Source: Streptomyces sp. AC555_RSS877
GTDB lineage: Bacteria > Actinomycetota > Actinomycetes > Streptomycetales > Streptomycetaceae
Length of the DNA stretch: 64,000 bases
Assembly (NCBI RefSeq): GCF_019049245.1
Contig: NZ_JAGMUK010000064.1
Location: 124,001-188,000, forward strand
Direction: 5' to 3'
The translations under genes were made by a program, and so were the position numbers. The notes beneath the pieces are model-generated. The model was not told the DNA's origin, made no database searches, and saw only the letters and a list, made by a program, of their open reading frames with translations. Below, in pieces: positions 51,075 to 62,050 of this stretch. Numbering within the stretch: position 1 is the first letter of the stretch; each line of letters begins with the position of its first letter.

Positions 51075-52595
51075 TCAGCCCTTCCCCAGCAGCAGCCGGG
51101 CCTCGCCGACGGTGATGACGGAGCCGGTGACGAGCACACCGCCGCCCGCGAACTCGCCCTCCTCCTCGGCCAGCGTGACCGCGGCCTCCAGGGCGTCCGG
51201 CAGCCGCGGCTCGACCTGCACCCGCTCGTCGCCGAACACCTCGACGGCGATCGCGGCGAGCTCGTCCACGTCCATCGCGCGGTGGCTGGCGTTCTGGGTG
51301 ACGACGACCTCCGCGAACAGCGGCTCGAAGGCCTCCAGCAGCCCGCGGACGTTCTTGTCCCCGCTCGCCCCGACGACCCCGATCAGCCGGCTGAAGTCGA
51401 ACGCCTCCCCGACCGCCTCGGCCGTGGCACGAGCACCCGCCGGATTGTGTGCCGCGTCCAGGACGACGGTCGGCGACCGCCGTACGACCTCCATCCGGCC
51501 CGGCGAGGCCACGGCCGCGAACGCCTTGCGGACGGTGTCGGCGTCGAGCGGCTCGGGCCGCTGCGAACCCACGCCGAAGAACGCCTCCACCGCGGCGAGC
51601 GCGACGGCCGCGTTGTGGGCCTGGTAGGGGCCGTGCAGCGGAAGGTAGACCTCGGGGTACTCCCCGCCGAGCCCGCGCAGGGTGAGCAACTGCCCGCCGA
51701 CGGCGACCTGCCGCGCCACGACCCCGAACTCGAGCCCCTCGCGGGCCACCGTCGCATCCACCTCCACGGCCTTCTTCAGCAGCACCTGGGCGGCGTCGAC
51801 CGGCTGCTGAGCCAGGATCACCGCCGCGTCCTGCTTGACGATGCCGGCCTTCTCGGTGGCGATCGCCGCGGGCGTCTCACCGAGCCGGTCGGTGTGGTCG
51901 AGGTCGATGGGAGTGACGACGGCGACGGCCCCGTCGATGACGTTCGTGGCGTCCCAGGACCCGCCCATGCCCACTTCCACCACGGCGACGTCGACGGGAG
52001 CGTCCGCGAAGGCGGCGTACGCCATCCCCGTGAGCACCTCGAAGAAGGACAGCCGGTACTCCTGCTGCGCGTCGACCATCTCGACGTACGGCTTGATGTC
52101 CTCGTACGTCTCGATGAACCGTTCGGCGGAGATCGGCGCGCCGTCCAGGCTGATCCGCTCGGTGATCGACTGGACGTGGGGACTCGTGTACCGGCCGGTC
52201 CGCAGCTCGAAGGCACCCAGCAGGGCCTCGATCATGCGGGCGGTGGAGGTCTTGCCGTTGGTGCCGGTGATGTGGATGGAGGGATACGACCGCTGCGGCT
52301 CCCCCAGCAGGTCCATCAGCGCGGAGATCCGGCTGACGGAGGGCTCCAGCTTGGTCTCGCCCCAGCGGGTGGCGAGCTCCGCCTCGACTTCCCTCAGGGC
52401 CTTGTCGACCTCGGGATCCGCCGGGCGCGCGGGCACGTCGGCCTCCGGCGGGCCGCCCTGCGTGCGCAGGGTACGGCTGCCGGCCTCGATCACCGCGAGA
52501 TCCGGGTCCCGCTCGGTCTCGGCCGCCATGATCTCGTCAAAGTCGCCGATCGGGCCGGGCTGCTCGCTGTCGTCGTACGGGGGCTGCTCACTCAC
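51075..52595 (-). CDS. folC: Bifunctional folylpolyglutamate synthase / dihydrofolate synthase
   Basis: 506 residues. ITGTNGKTSTARMIEALL is the Mur-ligase-type P-loop, with TGRYTSPHVQSITERISLDG, VVEVGMGGSWDATNVIDG, ITPIDLDHTDRLG-type (VVTPIDLDHTDRLGETPAAIATEKAGI), and VVLDAAHNPAGARATAEAV. It adds glutamate to dihydropteroate and to folates. The first 80 residues are acidic and not conserved. GTG start six bases after TAGACT, so probably leaderless. Confidence 0.95.
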   Translation of the reverse strand: MSEQPPYDDSEQPGPIGDFDEIMAAETERDPDLAVIEAGSRTLRTQGGPPEADVPARPADPEVDKALREVEAELATRWGETKLEPSVSRISALMDLLGEPQRSYPSIHITGTNGKTSTARMIEALLGAFELRTGRYTSPHVQSITERISLDGAPISAERFIETYEDIKPYVEMVDAQQEYRLSFFEVLTGMAYAAFADAPVDVAVVEVGMGGSWDATNVIDGAVAVVTPIDLDHTDRLGETPAAIATEKAGIVKQDAAVILAQQPVDAAQVLLKKAVEVDATVAREGLEFGVVARQVAVGGQLLTLRGLGGEYPEVYLPLHGPYQAHNAAVALAAVEAFFGVGSQRPEPLDADTVRKAFAAVASPGRMEVVRRSPTVVLDAAHNPAGARATAEAVGEAFDFSRLIGVVGASGDKNVRGLLEAFEPLFAEVVVTQNASHRAMDVDELAAIAVEVFGDERVQVEPRLPDALEAAVTLAEEEGEFAGGGVLVTGSVITVGEARLLLGKG

Positions 52596-52601
52596 GGGGT
52601 C

Positions 52602-52607
52602 AGTCTA
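52602..52607 (-). promoter_or_regulatory. -10 box (TAGACT) of folC
   Basis: Ends six bases before the folC GTG; no ribosome-binding site. Called from sequence and spacing only. Confidence 0.4.
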
Positions 52608-52947
52608 CGGAGGCAGGGCGCGGGCGCGGGGCGTGGGTGGCTGCGGGTCGTGCGGGCTCCGCCCCCTGGTGGCTCCGCCCCCACCCCCCGGCCTACGCCC
52701 ACCCACCACCCGACTCGGTCGGCCAAGAGGGGTTCCGCGAGCGGCCGTGACGCAGCTGCGGGCAAGCCGTGCCGCTGGGGCGGCTCCCGACCCACAGAGA
52801 GCGGCACCCCGTCAACACCGGGCAGCGCGACCCGCCGCCATCGCACCCGCAGCTGCGGGCAAGCCGTGCCGCTGGGGCGGCTCCCGACCCACAGAGAGCG
52901 GCACCCCGTCAACACCGGGCAGCGCGACCCCACCCCACGGCAACCGA
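52608..52947. repeat. Intergenic region with two 83-bp direct repeats
   Basis: No gene is supported in the folC-valS gap. Copies at 52751-52833 and 52848-52930 match over 83 bases as far as I could compare, with a 14-base spacer. Each begins CGCAGCTGCGGGCAAGCCG, contains a GCCGCTGGGGCGGC hairpin and ends in CAGCGCGACCC. The flank 52620-52730 is low-complexity (CCCCACCC, GGCTCCGCCCC). From memory, related sequences are scattered between genes in many streptomycetes. Confidence 0.85.
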
Positions 52948-52980
52948 AAGCCCCCGGAAACTGACAGTTCCGGGGGCCTT
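52948..52980 (-). terminator. Terminator behind valS
   Basis: GCCCCCGGAA pairs with TTCCGGGGGC around an 8-base loop, 23 bases after the valS stop, with AAAG/CTT at the base. Confidence 0.7.
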
Positions 52981-53002
52981 CACCGACGCGTACCGCGGGC
53001 GC

Positions 53003-55627
<2,625 letters not shown>

Positions 55628-55633
55628 GGGCTC

Positions 55634-55639
55634 AGTTTA
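55634..55639 (-). promoter_or_regulatory. -10 box (TAAACT) of valS
   Basis: Ends six bases before the valS GTG; leaderless mRNA expected. The -35 region is unclear. No T-box-like leader is possible with so short a 5' end. Confidence 0.45.
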
Positions 55640-55762
55640 GGGGTGTCACGGGGCAGTCCCGAAACGGGATTCCTCTGTAACGGTAGGCCCCCGATGCCCT
55701 GTGTGCGCTGTGGCTACGCCAGGATGTCAGGGACACATAAGCGTCTGGAGGGGAACCCAGAA

Positions 55763-56773
55763 ATGAGCCACAACCAGCCGGGCCCGTACGGCGGGCAGCC
55801 CCAGCAGCCTGGACCGTACGGTCAGCAGGGTCCCTACGGCCAGCCGGGCCCCTACGGCCAGCCGCCGCAGGCTCCGCCCGCCCAGCCCGGCTACGGCTAC
55901 CCCCAGCAGGCCCCGCCCGCCCAGCCGGGCTACGGCCAACCGCAGCAGCCCCCGCAGGGGGTTCCGCCGCAGCAGCCGCCGTACGGACAGCAGGCTCCCT
56001 ACGGCCAGCAGCCGCAGCCGCCGTACGGTCAGCAGCCGCCCTACGGGCAGGCCCCGTACGGGGTGCCGCAGCCACCGGCTGCCGGTGGCGGCAAGAAGAA
56101 GACCGGCATCATCATCGCCGCCGTGGCCGTCGTGGCCGCCATAGGCGTGGGGGTGTACTTCGTCGTCGGCGCGGGCGGGGGCGGCCTGGAGGACGACGGG
56201 GCGCACAAGCTGACCGCTCCGGCGACCGTGGCCGGCGAGTACAAGCAGGTGGGCAAGGGCGGCGAGGTCAACGACGCGAGCACCACCAAGTACCTCGAGG
56301 CAAGCGGCATGAAGGACGGCAAGGCCGTCGTCTCGCAGTACTCGACGGCCGACTTCAGCGGCTACGACCAGAGCGACCCGACCACGTTGCCGCCCCAGTC
56401 CGAACTGCTGGTCGCCAAGGGCGTCACCGTCGTGGGCGGTTACGGCAAGATCGCGGACCCCGAGGCCGCACTGGACAAGTACTTCGCGGCCATCACCAAG
56501 GAGTTCACGAACAACGCCTCCAACTCCTCCAGCGGCGCCGAGCTGATTGGCAAGCCCGAGGAGGCCGACCTCGACGGGGCGCTCATGAAGTGCCAGTCCG
56601 CGAAGAGCACCAACAGCCTTACCAAGAAGGAGTCGACCGACTGGTTCTGCGTCTGGTCGGACTACAGCACGGTCGCCATGGTCTCCCCTGGCGACAACAC
56701 GAAGAGCACCACCAAGGACGTCGCGATCGACCTGACGACGAAGATCCGCGCGGAGATCCGCGTCAAGGCCTGA
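55763..56773 (+). CDS. Single-pass membrane protein with Pro/Gln/Tyr-rich cytoplasmic N terminus, hypothetical
   Basis: 336 residues, ATG nine bases after AGGGGA. Residues 1-105 are built of PYGQ, PGYGQPQQ and related repeats, low-complexity and probably disordered. A basic AGGGKKK and a membrane helix (about 113-132, IIIAAVAVVAAIGVGVYFVV) follow; the remaining 200 residues are outside and begin LTAPATVAGEYKQVGKGGE, with DWFCVWSDYSTVAMV and one further Cys (MKCQSAK) that could form a disulfide. Resembles DUF4352/DUF3558-type exported domains in general, without a firm match. A strong hairpin follows. Confidence 0.82.
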   Translation: MSHNQPGPYGGQPQQPGPYGQQGPYGQPGPYGQPPQAPPAQPGYGYPQQAPPAQPGYGQPQQPPQGVPPQQPPYGQQAPYGQQPQPPYGQQPPYGQAPYGVPQPPAAGGGKKKTGIIIAAVAVVAAIGVGVYFVVGAGGGGLEDDGAHKLTAPATVAGEYKQVGKGGEVNDASTTKYLEASGMKDGKAVVSQYSTADFSGYDQSDPTTLPPQSELLVAKGVTVVGGYGKIADPEAALDKYFAAITKEFTNNASNSSSGAELIGKPEEADLDGALMKCQSAKSTNSLTKKESTDWFCVWSDYSTVAMVSPGDNTKSTTKDVAIDLTTKIRAEIRVKA

Positions 56774-56788
56774 CGCCGGACGACGCAA

Positions 56789-56830
56789 CAGCGAAGGGGC
56801 CCCGGTCTGTTGACCGGGGCCCCTTCGCTG
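56789..56830. terminator. Bidirectional terminator before clpX
   Basis: A perfect 19-bp stem (56789-56807 with 56812-56830) and a TGTT loop, placed between convergent genes. Confidence 0.88.
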
Positions 56831-56847
56831 CACCTACATCTGTGCCG

Positions 56848-58134
56848 CTACGCCGTCTTCTGCTCGCCCGGACCCCGACCGCGCGCATCCCGCGGGATCA
56901 GTGTCGGGTTCACGTTCGAGTGAACGACGTCCGCCGTGATGACGACCCGGGCCACGTCCTTGCGGGACGGGATCTCGTACATCACACCCTGGAGGACTTC
57001 CTCCATGATGGCGCGCAGGCCGCGGGCGCCGGTCTGGCGGAGGATGGCCTGGTCGGCGATGGCCTCCAGGGCCTCGCGCTCGAAGTCCAGCTCCACACCG
57101 TCGAGTTCGAAGAGGCGCTCGTACTGCTTGACGAGCGCGTTGCGCGGCTCGACCAGGATCTGGAGCAGGGCCTCGCGGTCGAGGTTGTGGACCGAGGTGA
57201 TGACCGGGAGCCGGCCGATGAACTCGGGGATCATGCCGAACTTGACCAGGTCCTCGGGCATGACGGACTCGAACTGGTCCTTGGCCTCCAGCTCGCGCTT
57301 GGAGCGGATCGTCGCACCGAAACCGATGCCCTTGGCGCCGGCCCGGGACTCGATGAGCTTCTCCAGGCCCGCGAAGGCGCCGCCCACGATGAACAGGACG
57401 TTCGTCGTGTCGATCTGGATGAACTCCTGGTGGGGGTGCTTGCGGCCGCCCTGGGGCGGGACCGAGGCGGTGGTGCCCTCCAAGATCTTGAGCAGGGCCT
57501 GCTGCACGCCCTCGCCGCTCACATCGCGGGTGATCGACGGGTTTTCGCTCTTACGGGCGACCTTGTCGATCTCGTCGATGTAGATGATCCCGGTCTCGGC
57601 CTTCTTGACGTCGTAGTCGGCCGCCTGGATCAGCTTGAGCAGGATGTTCTCGACGTCCTCGCCGACGTAACCCGCCTCCGTGAGGGCCGTTGCGTCGGCG
57701 ATCGCGAAGGGGACGTTCAGCATCCGGGCCAGGGTCTGGGCGAGGAGGGTCTTGCCGGAGCCCGTGGGACCCAGCAGGAGGATGTTGGACTTCGCCAACT
57801 CGATGGCATCGTCGCGGCCTTGGGCGCCGCCGTTCTCACCGGCCTGGACCCGCTTGTAGTGGTTGTACACCGCGACCGAGAGGGCCTTCTTGGCCGGTTC
57901 CTGACCGACGACGTACCCCTCGAGGAACTCGTAGATCTCGCGGGGCTTGGGAAGTTCCTCCCAGCGGACCTCGCTGGTCTCGGCCAGCTCTTCCTCGATG
58001 ATCTCGTTGCAGAGATCGATGCACTCGTCGCAGATGTAGACACCGGGCCCTGCGATGAGCTTCTTGACCTGCTTCTGGCTCTTGCCGCAGAACGAGCACT
58101 TGAGCAGATCGCCGCCGTCACCGATGCGTGCCAC
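56848..58134 (-). CDS. clpX: ATP-dependent Clp protease ATP-binding subunit ClpX
   Basis: 428 residues from VARIGDGGDLLKCSFCGKSQ, GTG start with AAGGGGAAG upstream. The zinc finger has CSFC and CDECIDLC (C4, residues 13-41). AAA+ motifs: GPTGSGKT (Walker A, about 120), IIYIDEIDK (Walker B), IPEFIGRLPVI (sensor and pore region) and TGARGLRAI (sensor 2). ClpX unfolds substrates and feeds them to ClpP1P2, encoded upstream. Between it and clpP2 lies a long inverted repeat, so clpX may have separate transcription. Confidence 0.97.
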   Translation of the reverse strand: MARIGDGGDLLKCSFCGKSQKQVKKLIAGPGVYICDECIDLCNEIIEEELAETSEVRWEELPKPREIYEFLEGYVVGQEPAKKALSVAVYNHYKRVQAGENGGAQGRDDAIELAKSNILLLGPTGSGKTLLAQTLARMLNVPFAIADATALTEAGYVGEDVENILLKLIQAADYDVKKAETGIIYIDEIDKVARKSENPSITRDVSGEGVQQALLKILEGTTASVPPQGGRKHPHQEFIQIDTTNVLFIVGGAFAGLEKLIESRAGAKGIGFGATIRSKRELEAKDQFESVMPEDLVKFGMIPEFIGRLPVITSVHNLDREALLQILVEPRNALVKQYERLFELDGVELDFEREALEAIADQAILRQTGARGLRAIMEEVLQGVMYEIPSRKDVARVVITADVVHSNVNPTLIPRDARGRGPGEQKTA

Positions 58135-58232
58135 GGTGTGCTTCCCCTTCGCCTGGGAGACGCCTAGGTCCAGCGGCTCCTGGTGCTGCCTTATGTCCGA
58201 CGGTACCTTGCCGGGCCCCTCGTTCGGGCCCC

Positions 58233-58292
58233 CCTTGGCACGGTTCACTTTGACGTGCACTTTGTCGTGCACAGTCCTGAACCGTGCCAAGG
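58233..58292. repeat. 15-bp inverted repeat with 30-base spacer between clpP2 and clpX
   Basis: CCTTGGCACGGTTCA and its exact complement enclose 30 bases that themselves contain two GTGCAC palindromes. The repeat is 26 bases behind clpP2 and 98 before clpX. A GGGCCC/GGGCCC hairpin (about 58213-58231) follows. It may be a terminator-attenuator for clpP1P2 or part of clpX control. Confidence 0.7.
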
Positions 58293-58318
58293 AGCGGCAG
58301 ACGATACAGCGTCCGCCG

Positions 58319-58999
58319 TCAGCGCACGCTCGCGTTGTTCATCTTCCGGGTGGAGATGATCTGGTCGATCAGGCCGTACGCCAGGGCGTCATCGGCCGTG
58401 AGGATCTTGTCGCGCTCGATGTCCTCGCGGATCTTCTCGATCGGCGTGGTGGAGTGCTTGGCCAGCAGGTCTTCCAGCTGGGCACGCATCCGCAGGATCT
58501 CGTTCGCGGCGATTTCCAGGTCGGAGACCTGGCCGCGGCCGGTCTCGCTGTAGGGCTGGTGGATCAGCACGCGGGCGTTCGGGAGCGCCATGCGCTTGCC
58601 CGGCGTACCGGCGGCCAGCAGGATGGCGGCGGCCGAGGCGGCCTGGCCCATGCAGACCGTCTGGACGTCGGGCTTCACGAACTGCATGGTGTCGTAGATC
58701 GCAGTGAGCGCCGTGAAGGATCCGCCGGGGCTGTTGATGTAGACCGAGATGTCCCGGTCGGGGTCCATCGACTCCAGGCACAGCAGCTGCGCCATGACGT
58801 CGTTGGCGGAGGCGTCGTCGATCTGGACGCCGAGGAAGATCACGCGCTCTTCGAAGAGCTTCGCGTACGGGTCGTACTCGCGGACGCCCTGCGAGGTGCG
58901 CTCCACGAAGCGCGGGATCACGTACCGGGACTCGGCCACGGGCACCGTGCTCTCGGCGCGTGTGCGCTCGTACAGGCCGCTGCCGGGGAAGTCGTTCAC
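58319..58999 (-). CDS. clpP2: ATP-dependent Clp protease proteolytic subunit ClpP2
   Basis: 226 residues, GTG start after AGGAGAGAG. Serine protease triad: Ser in VCMGQAASAAAILL, His in LIHQPYSETGRGQ and Asp in DALAYGLID region. YINSPGGSFTALTAIYDTMQ is the oxyanion-side motif. It is the second gene of the clpP1-clpP2 pair, 51 bases behind clpP1. In actinobacteria ClpP1 and ClpP2 form one mixed 14-mer essential for activity. Confidence 0.97.
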   Translation of the reverse strand: MNDFPGSGLYERTRAESTVPVAESRYVIPRFVERTSQGVREYDPYAKLFEERVIFLGVQIDDASANDVMAQLLCLESMDPDRDISVYINSPGGSFTALTAIYDTMQFVKPDVQTVCMGQAASAAAILLAAGTPGKRMALPNARVLIHQPYSETGRGQVSDLEIAANEILRMRAQLEDLLAKHSTTPIEKIREDIERDKILTADDALAYGLIDQIISTRKMNNASVR

Positions 59000-59050
59000 T
59001 GTCTCTCTCCTAGGGGCTGTGGCGGTCGGCTGGGGGCTTGCAGGGGGGCC

Positions 59051-59668
59051 TCAGGCCCCGGTGCCGCCGCCGCCCGGCATGTTGGCGGCCGTGGTGATGA
59101 CCTCGTCGATGAGGCCGTAGTCCCTGGCCTCGTCGGCATCGAACCAGCGGTCCCGGTCGGAGTCGCGGGTGATCTGCTCGATGGTCTGGCCGGTGTGGAA
59201 GGACGTCAGCTCGGCCATGCGCTTCTTGGTGTGCAGGAGCCGCTCCGCGTGGATCTTGATGTCCGACGCCGAACCGGCGAGGCCGGCGGACGGCTGGTGG
59301 ATCAGGATTTCGGCGTTCGGCAGCGCGAAGCGCTTGCCGGGCGTACCCGCGCTGAGCAGGAACTGGCCCATGGAGGCGGCGAGGCCCATGGCGATCGTCA
59401 CCACGTCGTTCTTGATGTACTGCATGGTGTCGTAGATCGCCATGCCGGCCGTGATCGAGCCGCCGGGGCTGTTGATGTAGAGGTAGATGTCCTTGTCGGG
59501 GTCAGCGGCAAGGAGCAGGAGCTGTGCGGTGATCTTGTTGGCGATGTCGTCGTCGACCGCCTGGCCGAGGAAGATGATCCGCTCGCCGAGCAGCCGGTTG
59601 TAGACCTGGTCACCGAGGCCACCACCGATGGAGGGGTCGCCGGCGGCGGAGGGCATCAGATTCGTCAC
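59051..59668 (-). CDS. clpP1: ATP-dependent Clp protease proteolytic subunit ClpP1
   Basis: 205 residues from VTNLMPSAAGDPSIGGG; the GTG has CAGGTGG just upstream (a longer frame exists but without signals). Catalytic serine in IAMGLAASMGQFLL, histidine in ILIHQPSAGLAG, aspartate in RDRWFDADEARDYGLID. YINSPGGSITAGMAIYDTMQ as in ClpP2. The C terminus PGGGGTGA is short and flexible. First gene of clpP1P2; its upstream region carries a ClgR-type palindrome. Confidence 0.96.
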   Translation of the reverse strand: MTNLMPSAAGDPSIGGGLGDQVYNRLLGERIIFLGQAVDDDIANKITAQLLLLAADPDKDIYLYINSPGGSITAGMAIYDTMQYIKNDVVTIAMGLAASMGQFLLSAGTPGKRFALPNAEILIHQPSAGLAGSASDIKIHAERLLHTKKRMAELTSFHTGQTIEQITRDSDRDRWFDADEARDYGLIDEVITTAANMPGGGGTGA

Positions 59669-59809
59669 GTATCCACCTGCTCGTCTTACGACGGCGCCGG
59701 GCCGTCTCACGTTTCCCTGCGGGGCGGGAGCCGATTCGGGGACTCCCCTGCCCTCGTATTCATGGACCCTAACGCGCTGGTCCCTCCGGAGAATCCCGGA
59801 GAAGAGACT

Positions 59810-59823
59810 GTTCGCTGTCAGCG
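59810..59823. promoter_or_regulatory. Probable ClgR-binding site
   Basis: GTTCGC-TGTCA-GCG, with the 11-bp palindrome CGCTG-T-CAGCG, agrees with the CGC-N5-GCG core described for ClgR, the activator of clp genes in Streptomyces and Corynebacterium. It is 142-155 bases before clpP1. Confidence 0.6.
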
Positions 59824-59951
59824 CATGTCGCTCCGCTGGGTGGGGCGGGTTCCTCGCCGTGGGCCCGCTGGTCGGTGGGCGGGTGCGGGTCCGCTGTGGC
59901 TCGCCGCGCAGTTCCCCGCGCCCCCCTTGGCTGCGATGTCCAGCTGTACGC

Positions 59952-59992
59952 CGACAGGCCCCGGGGGGCGAGATGCTCCCCGGGGCCTGTCG
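59952..59992 (-). terminator. Terminator behind tig
   Basis: A perfect 15-bp stem (CGACAGGCCCCGGGG and its complement) with an 11-base loop, 26 bases after the tig stop. Confidence 0.8.
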
Positions 59993-60017
59993 TACGGGCG
60001 TCAGCGGCGCTGTGGCG

Positions 60018-61433
60018 TCAGCCTTCGGTCTTCTCGGTGCCGGCCTCGGTGGTGGCCTCGGCCTCGGTGGTGGCCTCGGCCGCCGCCTCGGGCGTCTCGG
60101 TGGTGGCCTCGTCGGCCTCCTCCTCGTCGTCCAGGTCGATGACCTCGCCGTTGGTGTCCTTGACCGTGGCCTTCTCGACCACGACGGCCAGGGCCTTGCC
60201 GCGGGCGACCTCGCCGACGAGGAGCGGGACCTGACCACCCTCGACGACCGCCTGGGCGAACTGGTCGGGGGACATGTTGGAGGAGGCCGCGCGCCGCATG
60301 AGGTGCTCGGTGAGCTCCTCCTGGTTGACGTTGAGCTTCTCCTGCTTGACGAGCTCGTCGAGGACGAACTGCGTCTTGATGCCCTTGACCGCGGCTTCCT
60401 TGGTCTCGGCGTCGAACTCCTCGGCCGTCTTGCCCTGGATCTCGAGGTACTTCTCGAGGTCCAGGCCCATCTGGCCGAGCTGGTGGTGCTCGAGGTTGTG
60501 CTTGCGGGTGTTGACCTCGTCCTCGAGCAGCTTCTCCGGGACCGGGACCTCGACCAGCTCGAGCAGCTTCTCCAGGACGCGCTCCTGGGCCTGCGTGGCC
60601 TGGTCGTACTGCTTCATGTTCTCGAGGCGCTTGCGGCTGTCGGCCTTGAGCTCCTCGAGGGTGTCGAACTCGGAGGCGAGCTGCGCGAAGTCGTCGTCCA
60701 GCTCGGGCAGTTCGCGGGCGGCGACCTGGGTGACCTTGACGGTGACCTCGGCCTCCTTGCCGGCCGCCGAGCCGCCCTTGAGCTCGGAGGTGAAGGTGGC
60801 CTCGCCACCGGCCTCCAGGCCCGTCACGGCGTCGTCGATGCCTTCCAGCAGCTCGCCGGAGCCGATGGTGTAGGAGACGCCGCTGGCCACGCCGTCCTCG
60901 AGGATCTCGCCGTCGACCTTGGCCTCGAGGTCGATCGTGACGACGTCGCCGTCCTGGGCGGCCCGCTCGACGGGGGACGTCGAGGCGAAACGCTCACGGA
61001 GCTGCTCGACCGACTTGTCGATGTCCTCTTCGGTGACCTCGACGGCGTCGACCTCGACCTCGATGCCGGAGAAGTCCGGGATCTCGATGGCGGGGCGGAC
61101 GTCGACCTCGGCGGTGAAGTTCAGCGTCTCGCCGTCCTTCAGCTCGGTGATGTCGACCTCGGGCTGGCCGAGGACGTCGATCTCCGCCTCGTTGACCGCC
61201 TCGGTGTAGAACTTCGGAAGCGCGTCGTTGACCGCTTCCTCCAGGACCGCACCGCGGCCGAACCGCTGGTCGATGACGCGCGCCGGGATCTTGCCCTTCC
61301 GGAAGCCCTTCACCGTGACCTGCTGGTTGATCTTCTTGTACGCCGCGTCGAGGCTGTCCTTGAGCTCCTCGAAGGGCACCTCAATGCTGAGCCGAACCCG
61401 AGTCGGGTTCAGGGTCTCCACGGCGCTCTTCAC
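60018..61433 (-). CDS. tig: Trigger factor, ribosome-associated chaperone
   Basis: 471 residues, GTG start eight bases after AAGGAG. GFRKGKIP (residues 43-50) is the L23-binding signature loop of the ribosome-binding domain. The middle is the FKBP-like prolyl isomerase domain (about 155-245, AAQDGDVVTIDLEAKVDGEILEDGVAS), followed by the helical C-terminal arms. The last 45 residues are a Glu/Ala/Thr-rich acidic tail, typical for actinobacteria. Works on nascent chains; sits upstream of clpP1P2 and clpX as in most bacteria. Confidence 0.97.
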   Translation of the reverse strand: MKSAVETLNPTRVRLSIEVPFEELKDSLDAAYKKINQQVTVKGFRKGKIPARVIDQRFGRGAVLEEAVNDALPKFYTEAVNEAEIDVLGQPEVDITELKDGETLNFTAEVDVRPAIEIPDFSGIEVEVDAVEVTEEDIDKSVEQLRERFASTSPVERAAQDGDVVTIDLEAKVDGEILEDGVASGVSYTIGSGELLEGIDDAVTGLEAGGEATFTSELKGGSAAGKEAEVTVKVTQVAARELPELDDDFAQLASEFDTLEELKADSRKRLENMKQYDQATQAQERVLEKLLELVEVPVPEKLLEDEVNTRKHNLEHHQLGQMGLDLEKYLEIQGKTAEEFDAETKEAAVKGIKTQFVLDELVKQEKLNVNQEELTEHLMRRAASSNMSPDQFAQAVVEGGQVPLLVGEVARGKALAVVVEKATVKDTNGEVIDLDDEEEADEATTETPEAAAEATTEAEATTEAGTEKTEG

Positions 61434-61640
61434 GGTTCGGTCTCCTTGGGGGCTGACTTCTTGGTTTCTGCCGAAGCCAGACCGGCTCCGGCGGATTCGC
61501 CGCCCGGAGGACTTCCAGAGGAGAGAGACACACGGGCGTGCAGCTTGCATAGTAACGGCAGCGGCGACACGCCCCAAAGGCGATCACGTCAGGCGGTCAC
61601 GCGAGGTGACCGTGCAGTGACCGGGTCGGCCGGTACATGG

Positions 61641-61714
61641 TCGGGGTGGCGGGATTTGAACCCACGGCCTTCCGCTCCCAAAGCGGACGCGCTACCAAGC
61701 TGCGCCACACCCCG
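61641..61714 (-). tRNA. tRNA-Pro (anticodon UGG)
   Basis: 74 bases on the minus strand; acceptor CGGGGTG pairs with CACCCCG, TTTGGGA anticodon loop gives UGG (Pro), and the T-loop is GGTTCAAATCC. The 3' CCA is encoded (61638-61640). It lies upstream of tig, divergent from tRNA-Gly. Confidence 0.96.
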
Positions 61715-61878
61715 TCTGGTGCGAGACGTAGGCTACATGCCCGCGGACAGCCGGACCGCCGCATTTCACCAGCGCGCGTCCGCCGCCCGGGCGGACCGAA
61801 ACGCGGTGTGCGACGAAGGGGCACTACCCGCTACGATGCCATCAGTGCCGCGGTCACCTGACCTGCGGTGCGCGCTGT

Positions 61879-61949
61879 GCGGGCGTAGCTCAATGGTAGA
61901 GCCCTAGTCTTCCAAACTAGCTACGCGGGTTCGATTCCCGTCGCCCGCT
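61879..61949 (+). tRNA. tRNA-Gly (anticodon UCC)
   Basis: 71 bases; acceptor GCGGGCG pairs with CGCCCGC, CTTCCAA anticodon loop gives UCC (Gly), T-arm GGGTTCGATTCCC. The 3' CCA is not encoded (CCG follows). A long hairpin is immediately downstream. Confidence 0.97.
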
Positions 61950-61957
61950 CCGAACAG

Positions 61958-61994
61958 GCCTCCGGCCCGGTCCTTCGAGGATCGGGCCGGAGGT
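61958..61994 (+). terminator. Terminator of tRNA-Gly
   Basis: CCTCCGGCCCG pairs with CGGGCCGGAGG, and the loop closes further through TCCT/AGGA, giving about 15 bp; it starts nine bases after the tRNA and is followed by TCTTCGT. Confidence 0.85.
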
Positions 61995-62050
61995 CTTCGT
62001 GCTGTCCGGGGCTGGGCGTGGCGTCTGCGGCGGAGGGCCATGCGGGGCGC

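Larger units (their letters stand above)
59669..60017. other. Control region of clpP1P2
   Basis: This 349-base gap holds no supported gene. It contains the ClgR-type palindrome (59810-59823), the tig terminator (59952-59992) and, around 59895-59935, a GCGCAGTTCCCCGCGCCCCC stretch that I recall as common between genes in streptomycetes. No clear -10/-35 pair for clpP1 was found. Confidence 0.5.

Noticed and set aside
52608..52947. Insertion sequence remnant between folC and valS
   Set aside because: There is no transposase fragment and no terminal inverted repeat; only two direct repeats and low-complexity DNA are present.
55763..56100. The PYGQ-repeat stretch as a DNA repeat element
   Set aside because: The repetition is at the protein level (Pro/Gln/Tyr/Gly-rich domain) with variable codons, so it is part of the gene and not a separate element.
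59628..61907. A long plus-strand frame covering tig and the tRNA region
   Set aside because: It runs antisense to trigger factor and through a tRNA gene; its repetitive Leu/Gly/Asp composition is a shadow of the real gene.
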